A DNA stretch of 64,000 bases from Clostridiales bacterium (GTDB lineage: Bacteria > Bacillota > Clostridia > Christensenellales > Borkfalkiaceae). Each line of letters begins with the position of its first letter. The first letter of the stretch is position 1. Position numbers and translations under genes: made by a program. The stretch covers positions 62,001 through 126,000 of the forward strand of contig JAMPAF010000002.1 in NCBI GenBank assembly GCA_023667345.1, read 5' to 3'. Positions 37,673 through 46,161 of the stretch are shown piece after piece. Below the pieces are notes generated by a model. The model was not told the origin of the DNA, ran no database searches, and was given only the letters and a program-made list of their open reading frames with translations.

Positions 37673-38836
37673 ATGAATACACTCATTAACTCACTCACGG
37701 TACTCCGCAGTTTGGAAAACAGTGCGCTGATACGCTCGATACTCGAATACGCCCGCCAAAACACAGCTTTTTCCTATAACGATATGTTGCGCGAAATATA
37801 CGCGGCGGACGCGGAAGAGGGCGTGCTTTGCGCCGTACAAAATGTTATTCTTCGAGACGTGAACGCGTACTCGAAAGCTTGCGCAAAGGGCGAAACGCCA
37901 TCCGCCTTTCTCGAAAAAGCGTACTTAGCCGACCTGCGCACAATTTTTACCGCGGTTAAAGGGCTTTCCGCCCACGACGATTTTGCCGTCGGGAGACCCT
38001 TGCGCATTTTCGACTGTGACAACGAAAGTCTGCTTTGCGCCCGTCTCGAAAATTTTTACCGCGAAAACGGTTACGGCGTGTTTATCGACGGCAAGGCTTT
38101 CGGCTATTGCGACGGCGGGTTTATACCCCTCGGCGGCACGGACGGCGTTACCTTATCGCAACTTAAAAACTACGAAAGCGAGAAGGCGCTGATTGATACC
38201 AACATTAATAATTTTATCGAAAATCTGCCCTTTTCGCACATGCTTTTATACGGCGACAGAGGCACGGGCAAGTCCTCCACCGTTCATGCAATGTTAAACG
38301 CTTACGGCGATAAGGGACTGCGGCTTATTGAGCTTGACGCAAAGGACTTGCCGCAGATTAAAAAAATAAAGGGGCAACTTGCACAGTTGCCGCTGAAATT
38401 TATTCTGTTTATCGACGATTTGACTCTCGACGGACAGGACGAAAGGACCTCCGCGCTCAAAACCGCCGTCGAGGGCACCGTCGTTTGCGGCAACAACGTT
38501 ATGATTGTAGCCACATCAAACCGCAGACACGTCGTAAAGGAAAACTTTACCGACCGCGAAAATTCGGTTCACCCCGCCGACAGCATAGAAGAACAGCTTT
38601 CCCTCTCCGACAGGTTCGGGCTCACCGTAATGTTTTCGTCCACGGACATGGCGGGCTACCTTTCGATTGTAAGACAGCTTGCCGCAGACGCCGACCTCAG
38701 CTCCGCCGCCGAAGAGCTCGAAACGCTTGCCGAGCGCTGGGCGATTTTAAACGGCGGACGGTCGCCCCGCCGCGCTAAACAGTTTATCGACTTTGTTTAC
38801 GCGTGCGAAAAGTCGGGTCGCAAAATAGATTTTTAA
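37673..38836 (+). CDS. DUF815-family AAA+ ATPase
   Basis: A 387-aa protein of the DUF815 group of P-loop ATPases, related to bacterial AAA+ proteins but with no assigned pathway. The N-terminal half (about 1-185) is helical and variable. The ATPase domain begins MLLYGDRGTGKSSTVHAML (Walker A), has FILFIDDLTLD (Walker B) and VMIVATSNRRHVV (sensor 1). A C-terminal helical lid contains NGGRSPRRAKQFIDFV. The ATG at 37673 lacks a strong Shine-Dalgarno. It is convergent with murC, and the two stop codons overlap by 3 nt. Confidence 0.88.
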   Translation: MNTLINSLTVLRSLENSALIRSILEYARQNTAFSYNDMLREIYAADAEEGVLCAVQNVILRDVNAYSKACAKGETPSAFLEKAYLADLRTIFTAVKGLSAHDDFAVGRPLRIFDCDNESLLCARLENFYRENGYGVFIDGKAFGYCDGGFIPLGGTDGVTLSQLKNYESEKALIDTNINNFIENLPFSHMLLYGDRGTGKSSTVHAMLNAYGDKGLRLIELDAKDLPQIKKIKGQLAQLPLKFILFIDDLTLDGQDERTSALKTAVEGTVVCGNNVMIVATSNRRHVVKENFTDRENSVHPADSIEEQLSLSDRFGLTVMFSSTDMAGYLSIVRQLAADADLSSAAEELETLAERWAILNGGRSPRRAKQFIDFVYACEKSGRKIDF

Positions 38837-40152
38837 TTTTCAACCACCGTCTTTGCGATTTCGTATATGTCGCCCGCACCGAGGAAGAGCACCGTATCCC
38901 CGCTCTTTGCACCCGCAAGGAAATTTTCGATATCCGTTTCGCAGTCGCCGTACACCGAACGCTTTACCGCGTTTGACAGCGTGAGCGCACTGCCCGCGTC
39001 GTCGTAGTATTCCCTTGCGGCAAAGGTCTTGTAAATAAGCAGCCTTTTAAGCGCGGATAAAGTTAAAACGAACTCTTTAAAAAGGTCCTTCGTTCTGCTG
39101 TATGTATGCGGCTGAAAGACGACGAAAAGTTCGCCTTCGGTTATCGTTCTTGCCGTCTTTAAGGCGGCTTTTATTTCGTTCGGGTGGTGCGCGTAGTCGG
39201 CGACGCATACCGCGCCGTTAAATCTTCCTATCTCTTCGAACCGCCGCTTTACCCCTTTAAATTTAGCTAATCCCGCCGCAATTTCGGCAAAATCTATCCC
39301 GCAAATATCCGCAACGGCTATCGCGGCGAGCGCGTTCAAAACGTTGTGTTTGCCGTAAACGGACAGTTTGACTTTCCCTAATTCGTTTCCGCCTTTAAAC
39401 GCGCGGAAAGTAAATTTACCTCTCTCGTTTCTTATGTTTTTTGCATAGTAATCCGCTCTGTCGTCAAACCCGAAAGTTATGCCGCAAGCCTCTGGCAAAT
39501 CGCCGTATAACTTAATTGTTTTTGCCGCCGAGCCCGCAAATTGCAGATACGCTTTTTGCAGATTTTCCACACTTCCGTAGCAGTCCAAATGGTCGGCGTC
39601 GCTGTTTAAAATCACCGCGACGGACGGTTTTAAATACAAAAAATTTTTCTTGTACTCGCACGCTTCGGTTATAAAATAATCGTTGCCCCGCGCGTAGCCG
39701 TTTGAAAACTCTAAATCGTCGCCGCCGATATGCGCCGTAAAATTTTCACCCGCTAAGGAAAAGACGTGCGCAATCATAGCGGTGCAAGTGGTCTTGCCGT
39801 GACATCCCGCAACCGCGACACTATTTTTGAAATTTTTGCAAAGCCCGCTCAAAAGCTTTCCGCGGGATATGAGCGTCTTTTTCTGCCGCCGCGCCGCGAT
39901 TATCGAGGGGTTGCCGTCCGAAAGCGCGTCGGTGTAGACGACCGCATCGTAGCCGTCGAACGAAGTAGTGTTGCCTATTGTAACCTCTATCCCCGTATCT
40001 TTAAGCGCGCGCGTATATTCCCCCTCGCAACGGTCGCACCCCGCCACTCTTTTGCCAAATGAGCGCAGAATTTTGGCGAGAGCGCTCATGCTCACGCCGC
40101 CTATCCCGAGAAAGAAAAAACTGTCAAATTCCGTCAAAATATTTTCAGTCAT
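38833..40152 (-). CDS. murC: UDP-N-acetylmuramate-L-alanine ligase MurC
   Basis: Adds the first stem-peptide residue to UDP-MurNAc in the cytoplasm. It has an N-terminal Rossmann-like domain (FFLGIGGVSMSALAKIL), the ATP-binding VAGCHGKTTCTAMIAH loop of Mur ligases and the C-terminal YAHHPNEIKAAL motif. I start it at ATG 40150-40152 (439 aa); upstream in-frame codons give a non-conserved basic tail. There is no Shine-Dalgarno, and the start codon lies in a 20-bp palindrome (40148-40167). It sits downstream of the ftsZ terminator, so it probably has its own promoter. Confidence 0.95.
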   Translation of the reverse strand: MTENILTEFDSFFFLGIGGVSMSALAKILRSFGKRVAGCDRCEGEYTRALKDTGIEVTIGNTTSFDGYDAVVYTDALSDGNPSIIAARRQKKTLISRGKLLSGLCKNFKNSVAVAGCHGKTTCTAMIAHVFSLAGENFTAHIGGDDLEFSNGYARGNDYFITEACEYKKNFLYLKPSVAVILNSDADHLDCYGSVENLQKAYLQFAGSAAKTIKLYGDLPEACGITFGFDDRADYYAKNIRNERGKFTFRAFKGGNELGKVKLSVYGKHNVLNALAAIAVADICGIDFAEIAAGLAKFKGVKRRFEEIGRFNGAVCVADYAHHPNEIKAALKTARTITEGELFVVFQPHTYSRTKDLFKEFVLTLSALKRLLIYKTFAAREYYDDAGSALTLSNAVKRSVYGDCETDIENFLAGAKSGDTVLFLGAGDIYEIAKTVVEN

Positions 40153-40167
40153 AATAAATATTATGAC
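40148..40167. other. Palindrome at the murC start codon
   Basis: Perfect inverted repeat GTCATAATA-AA-TATTATGAC with 9-bp arms. The minus-strand ATG of murC lies inside it, and a -10-like CATAAT lies 7 nt upstream of the ATG. It may be a transcription-factor site or chance in AT-rich DNA. Confidence 0.4.
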
Positions 40168-40214
40168 CGCGGTGCGAAAATTATCACGTTTTACACCTTT
40201 TCGGCGAAAAATGC

Positions 40215-40250
40215 AACGCGGCGACCGCACTTATCTGCGGTCGCCGCGTT
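40215..40250 (-). terminator. Terminator after ftsZ
   Basis: Perfect 15-bp stem (AACGCGGCGACCGCA and its complement) with a 6-nt loop, followed in the minus-strand transcript by GCATTTTT. It separates ftsZ from murC. Confidence 0.75.
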
Positions 40251-40264
40251 TAAAAAATTTAATT

Positions 40265-41578
40265 TTATTCGTCGTTGTCCTTTCTGCTGAAACGGTGCAA
40301 AAGCTGTGCAAACTTGGGCACTTGCTTGTCCGAAGGGCGTTCAACCTGCGGTTCCTGCGCCGCGGGCTTAACCGTCGGCTGTTCGACGGGCTGTACCGGC
40401 TGCGCGGGCTGCACATACTGTGCAGGTTGGGTCGGCTGTACGGTGCGCACGGTCGGTTGGGGCTGAGGCTGCATGGGAGGCTGAGGCGCAACCCTTTGCT
40501 GGGGGTAGTACGGCTCGTTTACCGACATTCTGCCCTGACCTTGATTATAGGACTGCGAAGTGTAGAGCTGACCGCTCGTATAAGCCCTCTGCTGTTCCTC
40601 GTTCTGCGTATTTGCGTAACCGGGGAAACCGGTTGCTATAACGGTAATTTCAACCTCGTCCTGCACATTGGGGTCGATACGCGCGCCGAAGATAATGTTA
40701 GCCGACGCGTCTACAACGCTGCGCACGAGTTCCGCGGCGTCCGCAACCTCGGCAAAGGTCAAATCGTTGCCGCCGACCACGTTCAGAATTACGCCCTGCG
40801 CGCCCTCGATAGTCGTTTCCAAAAGCGGGCAGTTTACAGCAACGCGCACCGCCTCGATAATTCTGTTGTCGCCCTTGGCAACGCCCACGCCGAGGTGAGC
40901 TATGCCCCTGTCCTTTAAAATGGTCTTGACGTCGGCAAAGTCGAGGTTAATGAGCGCGGGGTTGACGATAAGTTCGGCAAGCCCCTTTATGCCTTGCTTT
41001 AAAATTTCGTCGGCGACGCGGAGAGCCTCCACCATGGTGGTGTTCTTGTCGACGACCGTTCTTATTTTGTCGTTGGGAATTACGATTAAAGTATCGACGT
41101 ATTTTTTGAGATTGTCCAACCCTTTAACGGTGTTTTCCATCCTCTTTTTGCCTTCGAACGCAAAGGGCTCGGTAACTACGGCTACCGTTAAAATTTTCAT
41201 ATCCCTTGCAATCTTTGCAATTACGGGAGCCGCACCCGTACCCGTGCCGCCGCCCATACCCGCGGTTATGAACAGAAGGTCGGTGCCCCTTATGACCTCG
41301 GTGAGAATATCCTTGCTCTCTTCCGCCGCCGCTCTGCCCACGTCGGGGTCGGCGCCCGCGCCCAAACCCTTTGTGAGCTGAGTGCCTATCTGTATCTTAT
41401 TTTCGCACGGCGAAAGGGCTAAAATCTGCGAGTCGGTATTAACGACGACGTATTCCGCGCAGTTTATGCGCGCCTCTATCATGCGGTTGATGGCGTTGTT
41501 GCCCGCGCCGCCGACGCCGATAACTTTTATCTTAGCCTTGCCGGATATGTCTGTATTTATAGCTGAATCGTTAAACAT
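40265..41578 (-). CDS. ftsZ: Cell division protein FtsZ
   Basis: Tubulin-like GTPase forming the division ring. The 437-aa protein has the N-terminal GVGGAGNNAINRM loop, the tubulin signature GGGTGTGAAPVIA and the T7 loop region NLDFADVKTIL. A Gln/Pro-rich disordered linker (about 320-420) follows, and a C-terminal segment (KFAQLLHRFSRKDNDE) should be the partner-binding tail, though it lacks the classic D-I-P-x-F/Y-L consensus. Start ATG at 41576-41578 follows AGGAAGGAG. It is co-transcribed with ftsA, 27 nt upstream. Confidence 0.97.
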   Translation of the reverse strand: MFNDSAINTDISGKAKIKVIGVGGAGNNAINRMIEARINCAEYVVVNTDSQILALSPCENKIQIGTQLTKGLGAGADPDVGRAAAEESKDILTEVIRGTDLLFITAGMGGGTGTGAAPVIAKIARDMKILTVAVVTEPFAFEGKKRMENTVKGLDNLKKYVDTLIVIPNDKIRTVVDKNTTMVEALRVADEILKQGIKGLAELIVNPALINLDFADVKTILKDRGIAHLGVGVAKGDNRIIEAVRVAVNCPLLETTIEGAQGVILNVVGGNDLTFAEVADAAELVRSVVDASANIIFGARIDPNVQDEVEITVIATGFPGYANTQNEEQQRAYTSGQLYTSQSYNQGQGRMSVNEPYYPQQRVAPQPPMQPQPQPTVRTVQPTQPAQYVQPAQPVQPVEQPTVKPAAQEPQVERPSDKQVPKFAQLLHRFSRKDNDE

Positions 41579-41605
41579 AAAATCTCCTTCCTAATCGTAA
41601 AAATA

Positions 41606-42730
41606 TTACACAAAATCGCCGCCGAGCGCCGCATGAAGCAGGCTGAACAGCGAAGAAAACTGCGGTTTATCGTAGTAGGGAAGCGCGGGCGCGATTACCT
41701 CTACGGGCGAAACGAGCCGCGAAGAAAAATGCTCTATCGTTCCCCTTATCACGCCGACGCCCTCGCCCGTGATATTTACGGGCGCACCCGTTAAATCCTT
41801 GGGCGTAAACGCCTGCAAACACGTTTCGAGCATTTCGCAGATACCGTCGAGCCCTTCCCTTATAAGCGAACGGAGCTCGTTCGACGAAAATCTGTAAATC
41901 TTTCCGTCCTCCGAATACTCAAGCTCGCCAGAATATGTTTCCTTCGCGTTAAGATTGACCTTTTTTATAAGTTCCGACGCCACCGTATAGGGCACATCGA
42001 GAGCTTCCATAAGCAGTACGGCGATGTGACCCGTACCTATCGAGAAAGCCTCGCTGAAAGCGACGCCGCCCCCGCACACCACGCTGAAAGCGGACGATAT
42101 CGCGCCGAAATCGAACAGCACCGAATAGCCGTCGCGCTGTTCGGGGGCGAAAAGGTACAGCCCCTCGGCGTAATTCTGCGGCAGAAAACGTATATCTTTA
42201 ACCGTTTCGAACGCTTTAAGCGCGCGCGTCACGGTATCGGTGAACACGGTTTTGCATTTGAAAAAGCTGAGCCTTGCGCGCAGACTGTCGCTGACCATGC
42301 CCAACGGATTTACAAGCCTGCGCTTGTCCGAGAGCACGTAATACAGCGCGCCGCACTTAATAATCGTTTCGCCCTCGCATGTCTTCGGCTTCGAAGCGTC
42401 GATAAGCGACTGAATATGTCGGGGCGATATGCGCTGGGACGACTGGAACGAGATAACCTTGTCCGTCTGAACCGTCCTTATAAACTCGCAGGGAACGCTC
42501 ACGTAAACGCATTTTACGGGGGAATCCACCGAAGAGATTATATTGCCGAGCGCCTCGCGCACCGCCGATATAAAATCGTCGATATCCAGAAGCTCGCCCT
42601 CGGCATAACCTTCGTAGGGTTTCGAATATTTGCTTTTTATGATAAAAGTGTTGTTTACGCCCTTTTCGGCAATCGCCGCGCATATTTCGGACGAGCGTAT
42701 GTCAAGCACCGTTACGCTTTTGTTCCGCAC
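41606..42730 (-). CDS. ftsA: FtsA-like cell division protein
   Basis: Actin-like protein of the FtsA/SHS2 family located immediately upstream of ftsZ, where it should tether FtsZ to the membrane. The sequence (374 aa) is divergent but shows an actin-type opening (VTVLDIRSSEICAAIAEKG), the phosphate-2 region (SVLFDFGAISSAFSVV) and the NITGEGVGVIRGTIEHFSS adenosine-site segment. It ends at FSSLFSLLHAALGGDFV, with no basic linker plus amphipathic helix of the normal FtsA membrane-targeting tail. The start is GTG at 42728-42730, closely preceded by GAAGAAGAGG; another GTG 21 nt inside is possible. Confidence 0.8.
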   Translation of the reverse strand: MRNKSVTVLDIRSSEICAAIAEKGVNNTFIIKSKYSKPYEGYAEGELLDIDDFISAVREALGNIISSVDSPVKCVYVSVPCEFIRTVQTDKVISFQSSQRISPRHIQSLIDASKPKTCEGETIIKCGALYYVLSDKRRLVNPLGMVSDSLRARLSFFKCKTVFTDTVTRALKAFETVKDIRFLPQNYAEGLYLFAPEQRDGYSVLFDFGAISSAFSVVCGGGVAFSEAFSIGTGHIAVLLMEALDVPYTVASELIKKVNLNAKETYSGELEYSEDGKIYRFSSNELRSLIREGLDGICEMLETCLQAFTPKDLTGAPVNITGEGVGVIRGTIEHFSSRLVSPVEVIAPALPYYDKPQFSSLFSLLHAALGGDFV

Positions 42731-42769
42731 CCTCTTCTTCCCGCACCGTGATAGTATAGTTTTTCAACC

Positions 42770-42793
42770 ATTTACTATTATATAATAGTAAAT
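42770..42793. promoter_or_regulatory. 24-bp perfect palindrome over the ftsAZ promoter
   Basis: Each arm reads ATTTACTATTAT, and the full 24-bp site is a perfect dyad with no spacer. It covers the -10 hexamer (42777-42782) and half of the spacer, a typical place for a repressor site. The cognate factor is unknown. Confidence 0.6.
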
Positions 42794-42805
42794 AGCATTT
42801 GTCAA
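42777..42805 (-). promoter_or_regulatory. Promoter of ftsA-ftsZ
   Basis: On the minus strand, perfect TTGACA (42800-42805), a 17-nt spacer and perfect TATAAT (42777-42782), both at consensus and therefore likely strong. Confidence 0.85.
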
Positions 42806-42814
42806 CTGATAGAT

Positions 42815-42851
42815 ATAAAAATGCGGCCCGAAAATGAAAATCGGACCGCAT
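42815..42851 (-). terminator. Terminator after ftsQ
   Basis: The minus-strand transcript forms an 11-bp stem (ATGCGGTCCGA/TCGGGCCGCAT, one wobble) with a 9-nt loop, followed by TTTTAT. It separates murA-ftsQ from ftsA-ftsZ. Confidence 0.8.
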
Positions 42852-42879
42852 ATACGGTATTATTAATTTATTTCGGCTT

Positions 42880-43614
42880 TTACCCCGCATACGACGCCTG
42901 AAAACCCGCGCTTCCCTTGCTGTTTACGTCTATCGCGCCGCCGGTTTTCTGATACTCGTCGAGCTGTGAGTACAGCTCAAACGCCTTTCTTATTTTCTGC
43001 GCGCCCGAAGTTTTCCAGTCGTGCACGGTTATTTTAAGCCCGCTGTAAAGGTTTATATCCGCAAGTTGCAGTCCGGGGAATTTGGACGTTTCCACGCTCT
43101 TTACCATTCTGCGCAGAGCCCCGAAATTTTCGTTGAATTCAGCGCAAAGCGCCGCCAGTCCCTCGATATCGCCCTCGGCGCACCGCAAAAGCACGTTGGG
43201 GCACTTATCGACGGTATTTGTCGGCTCGCCTTCTATGCCGCCCCTTATGAGCTTGCCCCGCTCGTCGTAGACCGAATAGCCCGCGTCGGCAGAATAATTG
43301 AAGGTTTCGATTCTCTCGCGCAAAACGATATTTACGGTACAGGGAAACTTCTTTTCGTAGCTTTCGACGGCGAGCACGTCGGTAGCCGTAACTTTGCCGT
43401 AAACGTCGGCATCGTCGATAAACAGCAGTCCCGAACCCTTTAACTTATCAAAGTTTTTGCGGGTAGCCGCATACTCTTCTTTGTATTCGCCCGTGTACTC
43501 GATAAACGAGACGTTTACGTTGCGCACGGAAAGAATTACGCCCGTGCCTATCACAAGCGCGATTAAAAAGATTATTGCCAAGCCTACCGCCATAACTTTT
43601 CTTATGTGTTTCAT
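42880..43614 (-). CDS. ftsQ: Cell division protein FtsQ/DivIB-like
   Basis: Bitopic divisome protein, 244 aa. A short basic N-terminus (MKHIRKVM) is followed by a transmembrane helix (about 8-30), then an extracytoplasmic POTRA-like domain (VRNVNVSFIEYTGEYKEEYAATR...) and a beta domain with VYDERGKLIRGG, matching the FtsQ pattern. Primary similarity is weak, so the call leans on architecture and on location between murA and ftsA, as in other Bacillota. I chose ATG 43612-43614, just after the murA stop; no clear Shine-Dalgarno is seen. FtsQ bridges FtsL, FtsB and the septal synthase. Confidence 0.8.
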   Translation of the reverse strand: MKHIRKVMAVGLAIIFLIALVIGTGVILSVRNVNVSFIEYTGEYKEEYAATRKNFDKLKGSGLLFIDDADVYGKVTATDVLAVESYEKKFPCTVNIVLRERIETFNYSADAGYSVYDERGKLIRGGIEGEPTNTVDKCPNVLLRCAEGDIEGLAALCAEFNENFGALRRMVKSVETSKFPGLQLADINLYSGLKITVHDWKTSGAQKIRKAFELYSQLDEYQKTGGAIDVNSKGSAGFQASYAG

Positions 43615-43621
43615 ACCGCAT

Positions 43622-44878
43622 TTATACGGCGACACGGACGATATCCCCTCCGAGCGCCCTCAATTTATATTCGAAATCGGAATACCCTCTGTCGATGTGG
43701 GATATATCGAAAATCTCGCTTCTGCCCTCCGCCGCGAGCGCCGCAATCACCAACGCCGCGCCGCCGCGCAAATCGTGCGCAATTACCTCCGCACCCCTCA
43801 GCTTTTCGACGCCGCGGACGAACGCGTTTCTGTCGATGACCGTTATGTCCGCCCCCATTTTTTTGAGCTCGGGCACGTACTTATACCGCGTTTCGAAAAG
43901 GTTTTCGGTTACGATAGAGTGCCCGCGGCAGATACAGCACAGCGCCGTCATCTGCGCCTGCAAGTCGGTGGGAAACCCCGGATACGGCTGAGTTTCGATA
44001 CTCTTGACCGAACACGGACGCTTGTCGCACTTCAAAAATATTTTATCATCTTTTACCCTGATTTTGCAACCGTTTTCGCGAAGTTTATGCAAAAGCGAAC
44101 TTATAAGTTCGGCATTTACGCCGTTGAGCTGAATTTCTCCTCCGCACATTGCCGCGCCTATCAGAAAAGTGCCCGCCTCTATTCTGTCGCAGACGGGCAG
44201 ATACGACCCGCCGCCCAACTTTTCAACTCCTTCTATTACGATAGTTCCGCTGCCCGCGCCCGCAACGAGCGCACCGATAGAGTTAAGAAACCTCTGCAAG
44301 TCCTCTATCTCGGGTTCGCGCGCAGCGTTCTTTATTACCGTCGTGCCCTCTGCCTTAACCGCCGCAAGCATAATGTTTTCGGTTGCGCCCACGCTCGGGC
44401 AGTCGAGCATAATTTCGTTCCCCGTGAGCTTGTCGCACTCGCAGGATATGTATCCGTTAGCTTCGGTAATTCTCACCCCCAGCCGCTTTAAGCCGTTTAA
44501 ATGCAAATCGACGGGGCGCAATCCTATATCGCACCCGCCGGGGTATGCGATTTTAGCCTTGCGGAAGCGGGATATTACCGAGCCGAGCAGAAATACGGAC
44601 GAGCGCAGCTCCCTTGCGAGCACGCTCGGAATTTTATAGCAGTCGGCGTGCGAAGAGTCTATTTCCACGTCGTTGCCTATAAATGCCGTACGGCAACCCA
44701 GACAGCCCAAAATTTTAATCATGTTGTTCACATCGGTGATTGCGGGGACGTTCCGTATTGTTATCTTTTCGTCCGTCAATACGCTTGCCGCAAGTATGGG
44801 CAATACCGAATTTTTCGCCGTCTGAATATCTATCGAGCCGTACAGCGGGTTTCCGCCGTTGATAATGTACTTATCCAT
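43622..44878 (-). CDS. murA: UDP-N-acetylglucosamine 1-carboxyvinyltransferase MurA
   Basis: First committed step of peptidoglycan synthesis. The 418-aa EPSP-synthase-like protein has the substrate Lys/Asn in TAKNSVLPILAAS and the loop cysteine that binds PEP and fosfomycin in YPGGCDIG, so it should be fosfomycin-sensitive. Start ATG at 44876-44878 with GGAG 6 nt upstream. It is followed by ftsQ after 7 nt. It replaces murG/murC at this place of the dcw cluster. Confidence 0.95.
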   Translation of the reverse strand: MDKYIINGGNPLYGSIDIQTAKNSVLPILAASVLTDEKITIRNVPAITDVNNMIKILGCLGCRTAFIGNDVEIDSSHADCYKIPSVLARELRSSVFLLGSVISRFRKAKIAYPGGCDIGLRPVDLHLNGLKRLGVRITEANGYISCECDKLTGNEIMLDCPSVGATENIMLAAVKAEGTTVIKNAAREPEIEDLQRFLNSIGALVAGAGSGTIVIEGVEKLGGGSYLPVCDRIEAGTFLIGAAMCGGEIQLNGVNAELISSLLHKLRENGCKIRVKDDKIFLKCDKRPCSVKSIETQPYPGFPTDLQAQMTALCCICRGHSIVTENLFETRYKYVPELKKMGADITVIDRNAFVRGVEKLRGAEVIAHDLRGGAALVIAALAAEGRSEIFDISHIDRGYSDFEYKLRALGGDIVRVAV

Positions 44879-44970
44879 AACAACTCCCTGTATGTAAATA
44901 ATAAAGCAGCACGCAAACCTGAACGGACGTAGTCTGCCGTTGTCGGACTTGCGCGCCGAAAAAGACGTTC

Positions 44971-44989
44971 GGCGGCTGTAAAAGCCGCC
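44971..44989. other. Hairpin between ftsW and murA
   Basis: A 7-bp perfect stem GGCGGCT/AGCCGCC with a 5-nt loop. TTTT follows directly on the plus strand, while on the minus (coding) side a T5 run appears 7 nt later. It may act as a weak terminator or processing site between ftsW and murA. Confidence 0.4.
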
Positions 44990-45030
44990 TTTTAAGCCTA
45001 CTTTATTATATGGAATTTTACACCGCCTTG

Positions 45031-46161
45031 TTAATTGCGGCGGGATACGGAGTACAGCACCCCGAAGGAAGCCATAGTAATAATGAGCGACGTGTTGCCG
45101 CTGGATATGAGCGGCAACGGCAACCCCGTAGGCGGAATTGTGCCGCTCACCACAAGCGCGTTTATTATCACCTGTATGCCGTATACGAGCGTTATGCCCG
45201 CGGAGAGCAGAAAACCGAATCTGTCTTTGCAGTACGCGGCGATTTTAAACCCGCGATATACGATAAATCCGCTTACCGCAAAGAACGCCGCAAGCCCGAA
45301 AAAGCCCAATTCCTCGCCCATTACCGACATTATAAAGTCGCTTTCGGCAAAGGGCAGAAACCTGTACTTTTGCGTGGAATTGAAGAGCCCCACCCCGAAA
45401 AGTCCGCCGTTGCCGAGCGCGTACAGCGACTGAATGAGCTGATAGCCGTCCCCCTTCGGCGAAGCCCACGGGTCGATAAACGCGCTGAGCCGCTGCAATC
45501 TGTACGGTTCGAGTAATATAAGCACGGGCACCGCAATCAAAAACGGTATCATGATTATTGCGAAAGTCTTTAAGTTCGTGCCGCTCAGAAATATCATGGC
45601 GAGCATTAAAAGCCCCACACACATGGTTATCGACATGTTCGGCTCGGCGATAATTAAAAGGCAGAACAAAATTCCGACGGCGAGCACGGGCAGAACGCCG
45701 ACGAAGGTCTTTACCTTTTCGTAATTTTTCGAAAAGTAAGCGGCGGCGAACAGCACGAAGGCATACTTTGCGATTTCGGACGGCTGCAAAGTAAACGAGC
45801 CGAAGCCCACCCAGCGGGTTGCGCCGTAGTTGGTTACACCCACCCCCGGCACGAATACGAGCGCGAGTAAAATCACGGCAATTGCCACGGCGGGAATTTT
45901 CAGTTTGGCAAGCTTCTGATAGGGCAAAAACTGCAAGCCGACAAAGGCGACCGTGCCGAAAACAACGCCGATAAGCTGTTTTTTTACGAAAAAGAGTTTG
46001 TCGCCGTACTGCACCTCGCCCACGTACGAGCTTGCGGAATATATCATTACGCACCCGAACGCGACCATTAAAAAAACGCAAATTAAAAGCGGGATATCTC
46101 CCGCCTTTTTTTCTTTGCCGTCAGATTTAATTTTAACGCGCTTTAAAAGTTCAGCCTTCAT
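45031..46161 (-). CDS. ftsW: SEDS-family peptidoglycan glycosyltransferase FtsW
   Basis: Septal polymerase of lipid II working with FtsI. The 376-aa protein has about ten transmembrane helices and SEDS motifs, including MIYSASSYV near the start, GATRWVGFGSFTLQPSEIAKY and LPLPLISSGNTSLI near the end. I start it at ATG 46159-46161, which overlaps the end of murD by 11 nt. Within the dcw cluster it is FtsW rather than RodA. murG, the usual next gene, is not here. Confidence 0.95.
   Translation of the reverse strand: MKAELLKRVKIKSDGKEKKAGDIPLLICVFLMVAFGCVMIYSASSYVGEVQYGDKLFFVKKQLIGVVFGTVAFVGLQFLPYQKLAKLKIPAVAIAVILLALVFVPGVGVTNYGATRWVGFGSFTLQPSEIAKYAFVLFAAAYFSKNYEKVKTFVGVLPVLAVGILFCLLIIAEPNMSITMCVGLLMLAMIFLSGTNLKTFAIIMIPFLIAVPVLILLEPYRLQRLSAFIDPWASPKGDGYQLIQSLYALGNGGLFGVGLFNSTQKYRFLPFAESDFIMSVMGEELGFFGLAAFFAVSGFIVYRGFKIAAYCKDRFGFLLSAGITLVYGIQVIINALVVSGTIPPTGLPLPLISSGNTSLIITMASFGVLYSVSRRN

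Noticed and set aside
39968..40918. A 316-codon plus-strand frame antisense to murC and ftsZ
   Set aside because: It crosses the strong ftsZ terminator hairpin and two well-supported genes, with Leu/Arg-rich composition and no recognisable domain.
43457..44491. A 344-codon plus-strand frame antisense to ftsQ and murA
   Set aside because: It runs across two clear minus-strand genes and shows no domain; its composition is that of a complementary shadow.
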